Under the pieces are notes generated by a model that had not been told where the DNA came from, made no database searches, and was given only the letters and a program-made list of their open reading frames with translations. From Magnetococcales bacterium HCHbin5 (lineage in GTDB: Bacteria > Pseudomonadota > Magnetococcia > Magnetococcales > Magnetaquicoccaceae): a stretch of 33,643 nucleotides of DNA. The position numbers and the translations under genes were made by a program. Position 1 is the first letter of the stretch. Each line of letters opens with the position of its first letter. Shown piece after piece: positions 25,526-33,643 of this stretch. Location of the stretch: contig PEAG01000038.1 in the NCBI GenBank assembly GCA_002753505.1, positions 1-33,643 on the forward strand. The letters are read 5' to 3'.

Positions 25526-26551
25526 TTATGAGCGGCCTGGCAGACCCAACTGCTCAACCACCCTCGCCATCACCTGATCCGCCCGCTGCCGGGCCTGCTC
25601 CGCCCCCCGCGCCAACACCCGACGCAACATTTCCCGATCTGCATTGAAGGCTTGAAACCGACTCTGAATGGGTGACAACAACGCATTGACCGCCTCAGCC
25701 GTCTCCAACTTCAACTTGCCATACTGGTTATGGTCAAAATGGGCCAACGCCTCGACCCGACTCTGACCGGTGGCCGCACACCAGATGTTCAGCAGATTGG
25801 CCACCCCAGGCTGCTCGGACTCCTCATACCGAATCACCCCCAGGGTATCGGTAACCGCCTTCTTGAATTTTTTGACCACAACCGCCGGCTCATCCAGCAA
25901 CATCACCTTGGCCAGATCGGACTCTGCGCTTTTGGACATTTTTTTGGTTGGATTTTGCAAATCTTTCACCCGCGCCACCCCATCGGTGCCAATCAACGGC
26001 TCCGGCACCTGAAAGGTGGGACCATACAAACCGTTAAAACGAATGGCAATATCCCGCGCCAACTCCAGATGCTGCTTCTGATCCTCCCCCACAGGCACCT
26101 TGTGGGTTTGGTAAAGCAGTATGTCGGCCGCCATCAAAATGGGATAGGTAAAAAGACCCGCATTAATATTATGCTTGTGTTGCTGGGATTTATCCTTGAA
26201 CTGGGTCATCCGCTCCAGCTCCCCCATCTGGGTAAAGGTGGCCAGCAGCCAGGCCAGCTCCGCATGGGCGGCGACATGGCTTTGCAAAAACAGGACGCTC
26301 CGCTCCGGGTCAATGCCACAGGCCAGATAGAGGGCGGTCAGCTCATAAATATTGTTGCGCAGTTGCTCCGGCTCCTGCCGCACGGTCAAGGCATGAAGAT
26401 CAACAACGCAAAAAAGGCAATCATACTGCTCCTGCATCTGCACCCAGGTCCGCATGGCACCCAGATAGTTGCCCAGTGTCAGTTGTCCGGTGGGTTGGGC
26501 CCCGCTGAATACGGTGGGCCGTGTGGTAAGATTCACAGTTTCATGCTCCAT
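25526..26551 (-). CDS. trpS: Tryptophanyl-tRNA synthetase
   Basis: A 341-residue class Ic aminoacyl-tRNA synthetase charging tRNA-Trp. The HIGH-type motif is TGQLTLGNY (21-29), followed by GEDQ (155-158) and KMSKS (204-208), all normal. The length is that of the bacterial enzyme. ATG 26551 is the first start after the stop of the upstream protease gene; a GTG at 26536 with GGAG 9 nt before it could be the real start, giving five residues less. The long upstream extension in this frame reads through the protease gene and is not real. Third gene of the lolD-like/protease/trpS operon. Confidence 0.95.
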   Translation of the reverse strand: MEHETVNLTTRPTVFSGAQPTGQLTLGNYLGAMRTWVQMQEQYDCLFCVVDLHALTVRQEPEQLRNNIYELTALYLACGIDPERSVLFLQSHVAAHAELAWLLATFTQMGELERMTQFKDKSQQHKHNINAGLFTYPILMAADILLYQTHKVPVGEDQKQHLELARDIAIRFNGLYGPTFQVPEPLIGTDGVARVKDLQNPTKKMSKSAESDLAKVMLLDEPAVVVKKFKKAVTDTLGVIRYEESEQPGVANLLNIWCAATGQSRVEALAHFDHNQYGKLKLETAEAVNALLSPIQSRFQAFNADREMLRRVLARGAEQARQRADQVMARVVEQLGLPGRS

Positions 26552-26573
26552 CCAGGCAATAATACAGCATCCA

Positions 26574-27240
26574 TTACAGGGGGACGGCCAGACCGATAAA
26601 AAAACGGACGGCCGCCGACATGATGGGGGCCAGCAGTTGACCCAGCAGGCCGGAAAAGGCGAGCAACAGCACGATGGCCAGGCCATACCGCTCCAACCCG
26701 GCCAGGCTTCGATCCAGCGGGTGGTGCAGCAGAGCCGTGGCCATCCGTCCACCATCCAGCGGAGGCAGGGGAAACAGATTGAACACCCCCAGGATCACAT
26801 TCATTTTGATGGCCGCCACCAGCATCTCCACCAGCAGCATGGGAGGATCTCCGCCGCTGCTGCTGATCAGCAGTCGCAGGGATCCCCCGGCCAGCAGAGC
26901 CAGCAAAAAATTGACCAACGGACCCGCAAAAGCGACCCAGAACAGGGCCAGACGCAACGCCATGCCGCTGCGGCGAAACTGGTTGGGATTGATGGGAACC
27001 GGCTTGGCACTGCCAAAGATGAAGGGTGTACCAACGGTCATCAAGGAGGTGGCCAGCATCAGGCCGGGCACCAGCAAGGTCATGATGGGATCGATATGGG
27101 GCAGAGGGTTGAGGGTCAACCGTCCCATGCGGGCCGGGGTGGTGTCGCCGTAGCGGGAGGCGGCAAAACCGTGGGCCCACTCATGCAGGGTGATGGCGAA
27201 CAGGACGCCGGGAGCCCAGACCAGAATGGTGTGCAGCATA

Positions 27241-27248
<8 letters not shown>
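26574..27248 (-). CDS. Site-2 protease family zinc metallopeptidase (M50)
   Basis: A 224-residue intramembrane protease-like protein with about five or six helices. The zinc motif HEWAH is at 22-26 and the third ligand D165 is in FPLPPLDGGR (159-168). There is no PDZ domain, which places it in the short S2P group seen next to trpS in many bacteria; the substrates of this group are mostly unknown. ATG 27248 overlaps the lolD-like stop by 8 nt; ATG 27272 and ATG 27239 are alternatives. The gap to trpS is 22 nt. Confidence 0.9.
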
Positions 27249-27930
<682 letters not shown>

Positions 27931-28227
27931 GGATAACGCCTCATAGGGCCCCAGGTTGCAGGCCATTGGGGTGCTGTTGTCTGGGTGGTCAACCAAAAGG
28001 GGCCATTTTGCGGAGTTGTGGACAGAAAAGCAAGCTCCAATCGGTCAGCCTAGACCATGGAGGGCAAGTAATCGCGTGCATTTTGCTGCCATAGCGGAGA
28101 GAACCACCCGCCCGTAACCGATTCTGAAGCCCAAGCCATGCCGCTCCAAAAACCCAGTGGCAATGTGGCACGGAATCGGCTACAGTGAAGGAAGGTTTAC
28201 AGACCTTCCCTGGAGGAAAAGTTTGCC
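27931..28227. other. Divergent intergenic region between the lolD-like and DUF1640-like genes
   Basis: This 297-bp stretch should carry promoters for both directions. Rightward, TGGCACG at 28166-28172 with GC ten bases after its GG resembles a sigma-54 -24/-12 site, although the -12 box is poor. A 7-bp hairpin (GGAAGGT/ACCTTCC, 28190-28209) ends just before the GGAGGAAA ribosome-binding site. No credible ORF. Confidence 0.4.
28166..28181 (+). promoter_or_regulatory. Weak sigma-54-like promoter candidate
   Basis: TGGCACG matches the -24 element fully and GG-N10-GC spacing is right, but the -12 element reads CGGCT instead of TTGCW. It is 47 nt before the DUF1640-like start. Confidence 0.25.
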
Positions 28228-28755
28228 ATGAGCGTTGCCGTCACCTTTGACACCCATAAGTTTATCAAACAGATGGTTGCAACCGGCTTTACGGAGGAAC
28301 AGGCCGAAATACAGGTGCGCCTGCTCTCCGAAATATTGGATACCCAGCTCTCCACCAAGGCGGACATGGCCAAGCTGGATGCCAACATGCTGGAACTGAA
28401 ACGTGATATCCGAGAGATTGATGCCAAAGTGGAGTTGACCAAGGCAGTCCTGCAAAAAGAGATCGAGGCGGTCAGATTGGGACTGCAAAAAGAGATCGAG
28501 GCGGTCAGGACAGGCATGCAAAAGGATCTCGAGTCTACAAGGCTTGAATTTCAGAGGGATATTGTCTCGGTCAAAAAGGATATCGAATCAGCCAAGCTGG
28601 ACACCATCAAATGGACCGCAGGCATGTTTGCCGCCCAAACGGCGTTGATTATCGGTGTCCTGTTTACCTTCACGATAAAGACAAGCACACCCAGCCTGCC
28701 ACCACCTCCCTATCAGCCATCCCAGGAGATGCGACTGCCATCCCCCACTCCTTGA
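28228..28755 (+). CDS. DUF1640/CCDC90-like coiled-coil protein with C-terminal membrane anchor
   Basis: A 175-residue protein. The N-terminal FDTHKFIKQMVATGFTEEQA (7-26) is the typical start of the DUF1640/CCDC90 family, whose mitochondrial relatives include MCUR1. A long charged coiled coil spans about 28-125, a single membrane helix about 131-150, and a Pro/Ser-rich tail ends the chain. Within the coil LQKEIEAVR occurs twice 11 residues apart (75-83, 86-94), with a weaker third copy (MQKDLEST). GGAGGAAA is placed well before ATG 28228. The bacterial function is unknown; relatives form oligomeric membrane-anchored stalks. Confidence 0.8.
   Translation: MSVAVTFDTHKFIKQMVATGFTEEQAEIQVRLLSEILDTQLSTKADMAKLDANMLELKRDIREIDAKVELTKAVLQKEIEAVRLGLQKEIEAVRTGMQKDLESTRLEFQRDIVSVKKDIESAKLDTIKWTAGMFAAQTALIIGVLFTFTIKTSTPSLPPPPYQPSQEMRLPSPTP
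28450..28530 (+). repeat. 33-bp tandem repeat inside the coiled-coil gene
   Basis: A 26-bp block that begins CTGCAAAAAGAGATC is identical at 28450-28475 and 28483-28508, one 33-bp period apart. A degenerate third copy starts near 28516. Each unit encodes 11 residues, so copy-number change would keep the frame and the coiled coil. Confidence 0.85.
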
Positions 28756-28836
28756 ACGGGAACAGAGTCGATGGAGAGAGAGGAAAGGCGCGGCCCGCCA
28801 GACACTCCGATCCAGTGAAACAATGGCAAGCGTGGA

Positions 28837-30198
28837 TCAAATCGTCGCCACCTGCCCCACCAGATCATATTCGTGACTCTCCGTGATGGTCACCGGCACA
28901 ATGGTACCCGGTCGGGGTTGGCCGGCGTTGATGTAGACCAGACCATCCACCTCCGGGGCCTGCCCCGCCGTGCGCCCCACCATCAAACCCTCATGCGCCT
29001 CCGAAACCCCATCCACCAAAACCGGCAACGTCCTGCCCAACTGCTGCTTCAACTTTTTGCGACTGATCCGCTGCTGCAACAACATCAGAGCCTGCTGACG
29101 TCGGCGCGCCTTCTTGGCAGAGACCTTGTCCGGCAACAGACAGGCCGCCGTCCCCTGCTCGTCCGAATAGGTAAAGACACCCACATGGTCAAACCAACCC
29201 TGCGCCACCAGCCGATACAAATGGCGAAACTCCTTCTTCGTCTCGCCCGGAAACCCGACGATAAAGGTGGTGCGCACAACCGCCTCCGGCAACTGCTGGC
29301 GAATCTGCTGCAACAACCGCACAATCCCCTCCGCCCGCTCGACCCGCTTCATCCGCGCCAAAACCGCTGAATGGCTGTGCTGCAAAGGGATATCCAAATA
29401 GGGCAACACCTTCTCCTCACTCCCCATCACCGCCAACAACTCAGGCGTGATCAGGGTGGGATAGAGATACAAAGCCCGAATCCAACGAATCCCCTCCAAC
29501 CGCGCCAAACGACGCAACAGGGCCGCCAACGAAAACCGCGGCTCCAGATCCCGCCCATACAAGGTGGTATCCTGGGAGACCAGATTGATCTCCACCACCC
29601 CCTGACGGCTGAGCTGGATCACCTCCGCCTCGATCTCCGCCGGCGTCCGGGAGCGGAAACGACCCCGCAACTGGGGAATAATGCAAAACGCACACGGATT
29701 GTTGCACCCCTCGGCAATCTTGACATAAGCCGTATGCGAGGGCGTGGTCAACACACGATCCCCCTCCTCGTCCGCCGCTGCCACCCCCGACGACAACGGC
29801 TCCACCTCCCACGCCGCCTCACCCGTGCGCTGATTGGCCTCGATCAGCGGAATCAGCCGCTCATACTGGGCCGAACCCACCAGGACATCGATCTCCGGCA
29901 ACTCCTGCGCCAACGCCGCCCCATACCGCTGGGAAAGACAGCCGGTAACCACCAACCGCTTGCCCGGATGACGGGCCTTGATCTCCCCCATCGCCGCAAT
30001 GGCCTCCCGGGACTCTGCCTCCGCATCCGCCTTGAAACCACAGGTGTTGACCACCAACAGATCCGCCGCCTCGGGATCAGCGGTCAGGCGATAACCCTGC
30101 TGCAAAAACCGCCCCAGCATCTTCTCGGTATCCACCAGGTTTTTGGGACACCCCAAAGAGATCACCCCCACCCGCTTGCCTGAACCCTCTTCCGCCAT
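28837..30198 (-). CDS. rimO: Ribosomal protein S12 methylthiotransferase RimO
   Basis: A 453-residue radical-SAM methylthiotransferase that modifies Asp89 of ribosomal protein S12. The N-terminal cluster cysteines are C17 (SLGCPKNLVD), C53 and C87; the radical-SAM cysteines are C165, C169, C172 (CNNPCAFCIIP). A TRAM domain closes the chain (VDGLVYIN, PGTIVPVTITESHEYDLVG). The SLGCPKN start and RimO-type LRGRFRSR mark it as RimO rather than MiaB. It starts 6 nt after yajQ and is the last gene of lolA-yajQ-rimO. Confidence 0.96.
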   Translation of the reverse strand: MAEEGSGKRVGVISLGCPKNLVDTEKMLGRFLQQGYRLTADPEAADLLVVNTCGFKADAEAESREAIAAMGEIKARHPGKRLVVTGCLSQRYGAALAQELPEIDVLVGSAQYERLIPLIEANQRTGEAAWEVEPLSSGVAAADEEGDRVLTTPSHTAYVKIAEGCNNPCAFCIIPQLRGRFRSRTPAEIEAEVIQLSRQGVVEINLVSQDTTLYGRDLEPRFSLAALLRRLARLEGIRWIRALYLYPTLITPELLAVMGSEEKVLPYLDIPLQHSHSAVLARMKRVERAEGIVRLLQQIRQQLPEAVVRTTFIVGFPGETKKEFRHLYRLVAQGWFDHVGVFTYSDEQGTAACLLPDKVSAKKARRRQQALMLLQQRISRKKLKQQLGRTLPVLVDGVSEAHEGLMVGRTAGQAPEVDGLVYINAGQPRPGTIVPVTITESHEYDLVGQVATI

Positions 30199-30204
30199 GG
30201 CCAG

Positions 30205-30693
30205 TTATTCCCGGAAATTGGTAAATTGCAACGGCATCTCCACCGTCGGATCCGCCTTGATCAAGGCGATGGCCTCCTGCAAATCATCCCGCTTTTTGCC
30301 CGTCACCCGCAACTCGCTCCCCTGAATGGCCGCCTGCACCTTGATCTTGGACTCCTTCAACAACTTGACCAGTTTGCGCGCCAAGTCGGCCTCAATGCCC
30401 TGCTGCACCGTCACCAACTGCCGCACCATCCCCCCCGAAGCCGGCTCCACGGTGCCAAAAGAGAGTACCCGAACATCCACCTTGCGGCGCACCATCTTCT
30501 CCTTCAACATCTCAACAACCTGCTCCAACTTGTACTCGTCATCGGCATGGATGGTAATCTCCGCCTCCTTGCGCACCACCTTGCTCTTGGATCCCTTGAA
30601 ATCATAGCGCGTGGTGATCTCCTTGCTCACTTGGTTGACAGCATTGTCCACCTCCTGGAGATCGGTTTCAGAAACAATATCAAAAGAGGGCAT
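30205..30693 (-). CDS. yajQ: YajQ family nucleotide-binding protein
   Basis: A 162-residue protein of the YajQ (UPF0234) family with two ferredoxin-like domains. Family motifs are MPSFDIVSE at the start, the ITTRYDFKGSKSKV block (about 25-38) and LVKLLKESKIKVQAAIQGSELRV (in part). In Xanthomonas and Pseudomonas, YajQ-family proteins bind cyclic di-GMP and act on transcription factors; other work links them to tRNA or nucleotide binding. ATG 30693 is supported by AAGGAG 8 nt upstream. It lies between lolA and rimO. A diguanylate cyclase is also in the window, but no direct link is shown. Confidence 0.93.
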   Translation of the reverse strand: MPSFDIVSETDLQEVDNAVNQVSKEITTRYDFKGSKSKVVRKEAEITIHADDEYKLEQVVEMLKEKMVRRKVDVRVLSFGTVEPASGGMVRQLVTVQQGIEADLARKLVKLLKESKIKVQAAIQGSELRVTGKKRDDLQEAIALIKADPTVEMPLQFTNFRE

Positions 30694-30733
30694 GGGCAAC
30701 TCCTTGGGCTTGAGAGTGGAACACAATTTTACA

Positions 30734-31426
30734 TCAAGGGGCGTCCGACGACTGGGACTGCTCTTCAATCACATCCACATGGGCAGGTATCTCAAATTGG
30801 AAGCGACCGCTCCCAATGGGCTGGTTGATGCGCATGTGTTCAAAAGTGAAATGGGATACGTGCCCCAGCGAGTCGCGGGTCGTCAACTTTAGCAGTTCAT
30901 CCCGATGGGGATCCAGAACCAACTCGATCTCTTTGATACTCCCCTCTTTTTTCGGCAACAGATGGACCACGGGCAGATGCAGCTGCGGATCTTCCGTCGT
31001 CCGCCAACTGAAAACGGTGTGCAAAGGCAGATCGGAGGATAACAGTACCGCCGGCGTATTATCCAGACGTTTGGCCTTGCCCACCGTCACCTGCGCCAGA
31101 TCCGGCTCGTAAAACCAGATGGTCTGACCATCCGATACGATGGTCTGCTGGTTCGGCGTCTGATAGTCCCACCGAAACCGACCCGGTTTGGCCGTGGAGA
31201 TGTGACCCCTGCTCTCGGCAGGCAGACCCGACTCCGGTTGCTCGATCCGTTGCACAAAATCGGCCTCCAGCGTCTTGACGGTCAACAAAAAGTTTTGTAA
31301 CCGTTTGACAGCATCCGGCAACGAAACCTGCTCTGCCGTCCAACCCCAAAGAGGCAGACAACACAACAGCCAAAACAATCCATGGCCCAGGTATGCGTGA
31401 TATTTAACAGGGGGGTGATATGGCAT
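30734..31426 (-). CDS. lolA: Outer-membrane lipoprotein carrier protein LolA
   Basis: A 230-residue periplasmic chaperone that takes lipoproteins from LolCDE to the outer membrane. A signal peptide (about 10-31) precedes the typical beginning VKTLEADFVQRIEQPE (about 50-65), then SRGHISTAKPGRFRWDYQTP, IVSDGQTIWFYEPDLAQVTV and a final strand with GSGRFQFEIP. The start is ATG 31426 with AGAAGAG upstream. It heads lolA-yajQ-rimO. A second LolA-like protein is encoded at 20266-21066 and a LolD-like ATPase at 27241, but the lol genes are dispersed here. Confidence 0.92.
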   Translation of the reverse strand: MPYHPPVKYHAYLGHGLFWLLCCLPLWGWTAEQVSLPDAVKRLQNFLLTVKTLEADFVQRIEQPESGLPAESRGHISTAKPGRFRWDYQTPNQQTIVSDGQTIWFYEPDLAQVTVGKAKRLDNTPAVLLSSDLPLHTVFSWRTTEDPQLHLPVVHLLPKKEGSIKEIELVLDPHRDELLKLTTRDSLGHVSHFTFEHMRINQPIGSGRFQFEIPAHVDVIEEQSQSSDAP

Positions 31427-31859
31427 GGCTCTTCTATCCCACTCGACAAATCAATCCGTTTCTCGCTGCTCTGTTCGCATCACCATCGTGAAAACAGCAC
31501 CCGGTGGGACAATGGGGGATTTTTCCAAAGGAGGCAAGGGAGATTTGTCGCCTCCCACGAAATGGCCCCCACCATGACCCCAAAAATCACCTTTTCACCA
31601 CAATCCTGCCCTGAAACAACCCGGGCCCGCCGCAACAAAACAGGGCATCAATCATACTATCTACATGTATTTTATATGATAAAAAATTTGTCAAGCAAAA
31701 AATACAATTCGGTACTTTGAAAAGGTTTTCGAGTGCCGGAAACTGTATTATGATAGGACGATGTGTTGTCACCATTGGCTAACTTGTGTCACCATTGGCT
31801 ATCTTGATCGGTGTGGTGTCGGCAAGGAATGCCTCTTTCTGCTGCCAAGGGAGAAGTGG
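31427..31859. other. Divergent intergenic region between lolA and the Hpt gene
   Basis: These 433 bp carry a GGAGGC/GCCTCC hairpin (31530-31555), a notably AT-rich stretch (about 31650-31755) that should hold promoters (TATGAT at 31749-31754 is a -10 candidate with a poor -35), and the 20-bp direct repeat. A short plus-strand ORF (31382-31720) shows no family features and no good ribosome-binding site, so it is not called. Confidence 0.5.
31767..31806 (+). repeat. Two adjacent 20-bp direct repeats upstream of the Hpt gene
   Basis: TGTCACCATTGGCTA(A/T)CTTG occurs at 31767-31786 and again at 31787-31806 with one mismatch and no gap. It lies 54 nt before the Hpt start, just downstream of the AT-rich putative promoter. 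This is a good place for an operator with cooperative binding, or a recent small duplication. Confidence 0.8.
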
Positions 31860-32171
31860 ATGGATGAGGATACCGAAAAACTAGTTATCCATGTAGATCC
31901 CGACCTGGAAGAGATTGTCCCGCCCTACCTGAGCAATCGCCAGAAGGACGTGAAGCTGATTGAGACCATGGTTGAACAGCAAGACTTTGAATCCATCAGG
32001 GTGTTGGGCCACCGCATGAAGGGATCGGGGGCAGGGTATGGGTTCGATTTTATCAGTCAGGTGGGACGCGAATTGGAGCAGGCAGCCAAGGAGGAACGCC
32101 CAACGGAAATTATCGCACAGATGGCTGCGTTGGCGGCCTATCTCGGGCGCATTGATGTCCGCTACACGTAA
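31860..32171 (+). CDS. Histidine phosphotransfer (Hpt) domain protein
   Basis: A 103-residue stand-alone Hpt domain. The phospho-accepting histidine is H51 in VLGHRMKGSGAGYGF, the classical HxxKGxxxxxG motif. Before it, DLEEIVPPYLSNRQKDVKL is the first helix typical of the group. It shuttles phosphate between a hybrid kinase and a response regulator. ATG 31860 follows GGGAG at 7-9 nt; the longer frame to 31761 translates the direct repeats and is not accepted. It is 39 nt before an OmpR-type regulator on the same strand. No kinase is in the window. Confidence 0.93.
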   Translation: MDEDTEKLVIHVDPDLEEIVPPYLSNRQKDVKLIETMVEQQDFESIRVLGHRMKGSGAGYGFDFISQVGRELEQAAKEERPTEIIAQMAALAAYLGRIDVRYT

Positions 32172-32210
32172 AGAAACGACCCATGCAACCACTATCTGCT
32201 GGAAGTTGTC

Positions 32211-32954
32211 ATGCCCGATCTTGATCATATTTTAATTGTCGATGACGATCCTGAAGTATGCAAACTGGTTACTCTTTTTTTCGGAAAAAACGGTTTTCGG
32301 GTCACAACCGTCGCCGATGGCAAAGGGATGACGCACCTCTTGAATCAGGATCCGGTCGATCTGATTGTCCTGGATCTGATGCTGCCGGATGAAGATGGCC
32401 TGGTTCTCTGCCGCAACCTGCGCGCCTCCTCCAATATCCCCGTCATCATTGTCAGTGCCAGGGGCGAGGATCTGGACCGCATCATCGGCCTGGAGATGGG
32501 GGCCGACGACTATCTGCCCAAGCCCTTTCATCCCCGGGAGTTGTTGGCGCGGGTGCGCAGCGTGCTGCGTCGAGCCCGCGCCTCTAACCAGTCGAACAGG
32601 GCCATCACAGCAGGAGAGGATGATTATGTCTACCATTTTGCCGGCTGGAGGCTGGATCTGCCCACCCGGCAACTCTACTCCCCCCAGGAGGAAAAGGTTT
32701 TCCTGAGCGGCAGTGAATTTGCCATGCTGCGTATTTTCCTTAGCTTTCCCAACCAGGTACTCTCCAGAGAGCAGTTGCTGGAACACTCCTACGGCAAGGA
32801 GAACGAACCCTACGATCGCACCATCGACATGCAGATCAGTCGCCTGCGCCGCCGTCTGCGCGAAGACCCCAAAACGCCTGAGCTGATCAAAACGGTCCGT
32901 GGCATGGGGTATGTTTTATCTGCCCGGGTGGAAAAAAGCGGAGTGGACTCGTGA
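32211..32954 (+). CDS. OmpR/PhoB-family response regulator
   Basis: A 247-residue DNA-binding response regulator. The receiver domain has D11-D12, phospho-acceptor D55 (VLDLMLPDEDG) and K104 (LPKPF). The winged-helix output domain (about 140-240) shows LSGSEFAMLRIFLSFPNQVLSREQLLEHSYG (in part) and RTIDMQISRLRRRLREDP, ending with TVRGMGYVL, all typical. GGAAG lies before ATG 32211. It overlaps the next regulator by 4 nt (GTGA) and follows the Hpt gene, so the three are one operon. Target genes are unknown. Confidence 0.95.
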   Translation: MPDLDHILIVDDDPEVCKLVTLFFGKNGFRVTTVADGKGMTHLLNQDPVDLIVLDLMLPDEDGLVLCRNLRASSNIPVIIVSARGEDLDRIIGLEMGADDYLPKPFHPRELLARVRSVLRRARASNQSNRAITAGEDDYVYHFAGWRLDLPTRQLYSPQEEKVFLSGSEFAMLRIFLSFPNQVLSREQLLEHSYGKENEPYDRTIDMQISRLRRRLREDPKTPELIKTVRGMGYVLSARVEKSGVDS

Positions 32955-33370
32955 CCAACATCCTGGTGATCGATGACGATTCAACCATTCGTTTTCTGCT
33001 CAAGGCCATTCTGGAACAGGCGGGTTACCATGTGCTCTGTGCCAGCGGCGGGGATGAGGGGCTGCAGCTTTTCCGTGCCCATACCATTGAGTTGGTCATC
33101 ACCGACATCTTGATGCCGGGAACCGATGGGTTGGCCGTCATTCGAGAGCTGCTCGCCTCCGATCCGGAGACCAAAATTATTGCCCTCTCTGGTGGCGGCA
33201 TGGTCTTGACGGCAGAGATCAGCCTGCATGTCGCCCGCAGAATGGGAGCCTTTGAATCGTTGGCAAAACCGTTTACACGGGACGAACTGCTGGCTATGGT
33301 CCATCGCATTCTCCAGGCGTCTGAACTCTCGACAGGTGAAGCCTTGCAGGATGCCCTGCCCCTTCCTTGA
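32951..33370 (+). CDS. Single-domain (CheY-like) response regulator
   Basis: A 139-residue receiver domain with no output domain. Key residues are D8-D9-D10, phospho-acceptor D52 (ITDILMPGTDG) and K106 (LAKPF); the GGGM after the switch Ser differs from classical CheY. The start is GTG 32951, which overlaps the previous stop. Likely roles are a phosphate sink or relay in a phosphorelay with the Hpt protein. The last 20 residues are outside the domain. Downstream only repeats are visible. Confidence 0.92.
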   Translation: MTNILVIDDDSTIRFLLKAILEQAGYHVLCASGGDEGLQLFRAHTIELVITDILMPGTDGLAVIRELLASDPETKIIALSGGGMVLTAEISLHVARRMGAFESLAKPFTRDELLAMVHRILQASELSTGEALQDALPLP

Positions 33371-33378
33371 GGCCCGGC

Positions 33379-33643
33379 GGCGTGCAGGGGCAAAGCCCCA
33401 TATACGCTAACGTGATTGCGATCTTCTTTTGAACGATTGCAGGGGTCCGGGGACCGTCACGGTCCCCGGCGGGGTGCAGGGGCAGAGCCCCATATGCGCT
33501 AACGTGGTTGCGATCTTCTTTTGAACGATTGCAGGGGTCTGGGGACCGTCACGGTCCCCAGTGGGGTGCAGGGGCAAAGCCCCTGCATGAACGGCGCGTT
33601 TTCCCAAAGCAAATTTTCGCAGAAAATTTGCGCAACGCGCCCA
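33379..33643. repeat. Tandem repeat array, 92-bp period, with a terminal module B
   Basis: GTGCAGGGGCA occurs at 33382, 33474 and 33566, exactly 92 bp apart. Each unit holds module A hairpins and a linker with CTAACGTG and GATCTTCTTTTGAACGATTG. After the last unit module B follows (inner stem GCAAATTTTC/GAAAATTTGC, loop GCA; outer GGCGCGTT/AACGCGCC) up to the window edge. It begins 9 nt after the last gene and could end its transcript. Confidence 0.85.

Noticed and set aside
31382-31720. 112-codon plus-strand frame between lolA and the Hpt gene
   Set aside because: Overlaps the lolA start antisense, lacks a good ribosome-binding site and any family resemblance.

Overview
The window is a GC-rich bacterial chromosome segment densely packed with housekeeping genes, most on the minus strand and in short operons with 1-8 nt overlaps. 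Gene content is that of a Gram-negative bacterium: LolA, a LolD-type ATPase, a TolC-family protein, a TonB-dependent receptor, Mpl and AmpD murein recycling, ParE, and RimO. Signalling genes of a free-swimming or environmental proteobacterium are also present (REC-PAS-GGDEF, Hpt, two response regulators). I cannot fix the taxon without searches. A deep-branching member of the Pseudomonadota, such as the Magnetococcales or a relative, is my guess at low confidence. No magnetosome gene is present.

Layout. 1-259: intergenic repeats. 260-2267: a TVP38/TMEM64 membrane protein converging on a diguanylate-cyclase response regulator. 2469-3976: tatD-type hydrolase and tcdA. 4138-6393 (plus strand): a TIGR03032-type protein and a CBS-nucleotidyltransferase for sugar activation. 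6439-11096 (minus): a tight four-gene operon of TonB receptor, DUF4198-like periplasmic protein, NapH-like polyferredoxin and CcdA/TauE-like membrane protein, probably a metal or other cofactor uptake system with its own electron supply. 11436-12016: a DUF4160/DUF2442 pair whose first gene is frameshifted in a 10-base homopolymer. 12280-13584: rlmD behind a Fur-box-like sequence. 13692-20061: infA-parE-tolC-like-nifU-ampD-mpl-yqgE. 20266-21066: LolA-like lipoprotein-sorting protein. 21230-24818: rluB and pepN. 24819-25525: 0.7 kb of repeats including a ~165 bp inverted pair. 25526-27930: lolD-like, site-2 protease, trpS. 28228-28755 (plus): DUF1640-like coiled-coil protein. 28837-31426: lolA-yajQ-rimO. 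31860-33370 (plus): Hpt, OmpR-type regulator and single-domain regulator. 33379-33643: the same repeat family in tandem.

The most unusual signal is the intergenic repeat family, seen at four loci. Each copy is built from short hairpin modules. Comparing copies, the stems keep pairing through paired substitutions on both arms while the three-base loops stay nearly fixed. One copy carries an uncompensated mismatch and another is decayed. This suggests selection on the folded form (RNA, or single-stranded DNA hairpins as in REP/BIME elements). Second in interest are the receptor/polyferredoxin operon and the homopolymer frameshift in the DUF4160 gene.
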